From: Norana najaformis
Lineage: Eukaryota; Annelida; Clitellata; Crassiclitellata; Hormogastridae
Assembly (NCBI GenBank): GCA_964023275.1
Contig: OZ029917.1
Location: 26,726,505 to 26,790,504, forward strand
Length of the DNA: 64,000 nt
Direction: 5' to 3'
How positions within the stretch are numbered: position 1 is the first letter of the stretch; every line of letters begins with the position of its first letter. Positions 63,680 to 64,000 of the stretch are shown in pieces. A program made the position numbers and the translations under genes. The notes beneath the pieces were generated by a model that had not been told where the DNA came from, searched no databases, and saw nothing but the letters and a program-made list of their open reading frames with translations.

Positions 63680-64000
63680 GTGGGTATTAAAATGATGACT
63701 TCATTGACAGCTTATTAAAACAAATAAATTTGCTGTTTGGCCTAGACCAGATGTCATAAGATAGTTGCCACCAAGTTGGACTTGTGGCCAGGGCTTGAGT
63801 TCTTTTGAACTGATCTGAACTTATCAACTTGTGATTGTAATTTGAAGTTTCTGGATGGGTTTGCATGCTTTTACTTTGATGAAACACTTATTTTGCTGGT
63901 GCACACTGGCTGTTGAATTGATGAGCTCTCATTGGCTCTTGAGGCATAAAGTCTAATAACTGTAGGACTGCTCCTTTGTGAACTAGTGCATCTGGTGAAT

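Overview
The window is nuclear DNA from an invertebrate animal. It is AT-rich and has spliced genes with short exons and GT-AG introns of about 0.3 to 4.6 kb. It carries many truncated L2/CR1-type LINEs, tRNA-derived SINEs, MITE-like inverted repeats and microsatellites. The gene set (ASZ1/GASZ, a class II ARF, a GTSE1-like gene, PUS7) is metazoan. I cannot name the species; a lophotrochozoan or an invertebrate deuterostome would both fit.

Layout. (1) 1167-18711, minus strand: a complete 11-exon ASZ1 (GASZ) gene of about 594 codons, with ankyrin repeats, a SAM domain and a C-terminal membrane anchor. Its introns hold a 1.7-kb minisatellite, a TTAA-flanked element and three LINE fragments. (2) 18712-21617: intergenic LINE debris. 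(3) 21618-25518: a 3.9-kb P-element-like DNA transposon with 36-bp perfect terminal inverted repeats, a target duplication and an uninterrupted two-exon THAP-domain transposase of about 910 residues. It sits inside an older LINE copy. (4) 25900-30702, plus strand: a complete six-exon class II ARF GTPase (ARF4/ARF5 type, 180 aa), with CRE and CREB3-type sites just upstream. (5) 30703-35389: mostly featureless. (6) 35830-44367, minus strand: a GTSE1-like gene whose six N-terminal and middle exons are clear and whose C-terminal end is unresolved. (7) 44.4-51.6 kb: a repeat-rich intergenic region with SINEs, MITEs, LINE tails and a degenerate minisatellite. (8) 51640-52545: an internally deleted LINE that joins a PHD-finger ORF1 start to a reverse-transcriptase C-terminus. 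(9) 53442-63679 and beyond, plus strand: the first 11 coding exons of PUS7; the C-terminal part lies past the right edge.

The host genes do not form one pathway. ASZ1 acts in germline piRNA/nuage biology, ARF in Golgi traffic, GTSE1 in microtubule and cell-cycle control, and PUS7 in RNA pseudouridylation. From memory, human ASZ1, ARF5 and PUS7 all lie on the long arm of chromosome 7, so part of the cluster may be old linkage. Splice sites were assigned by eye from GT/AG signals, reading phase and family similarity. No alignment or transcript evidence was available.
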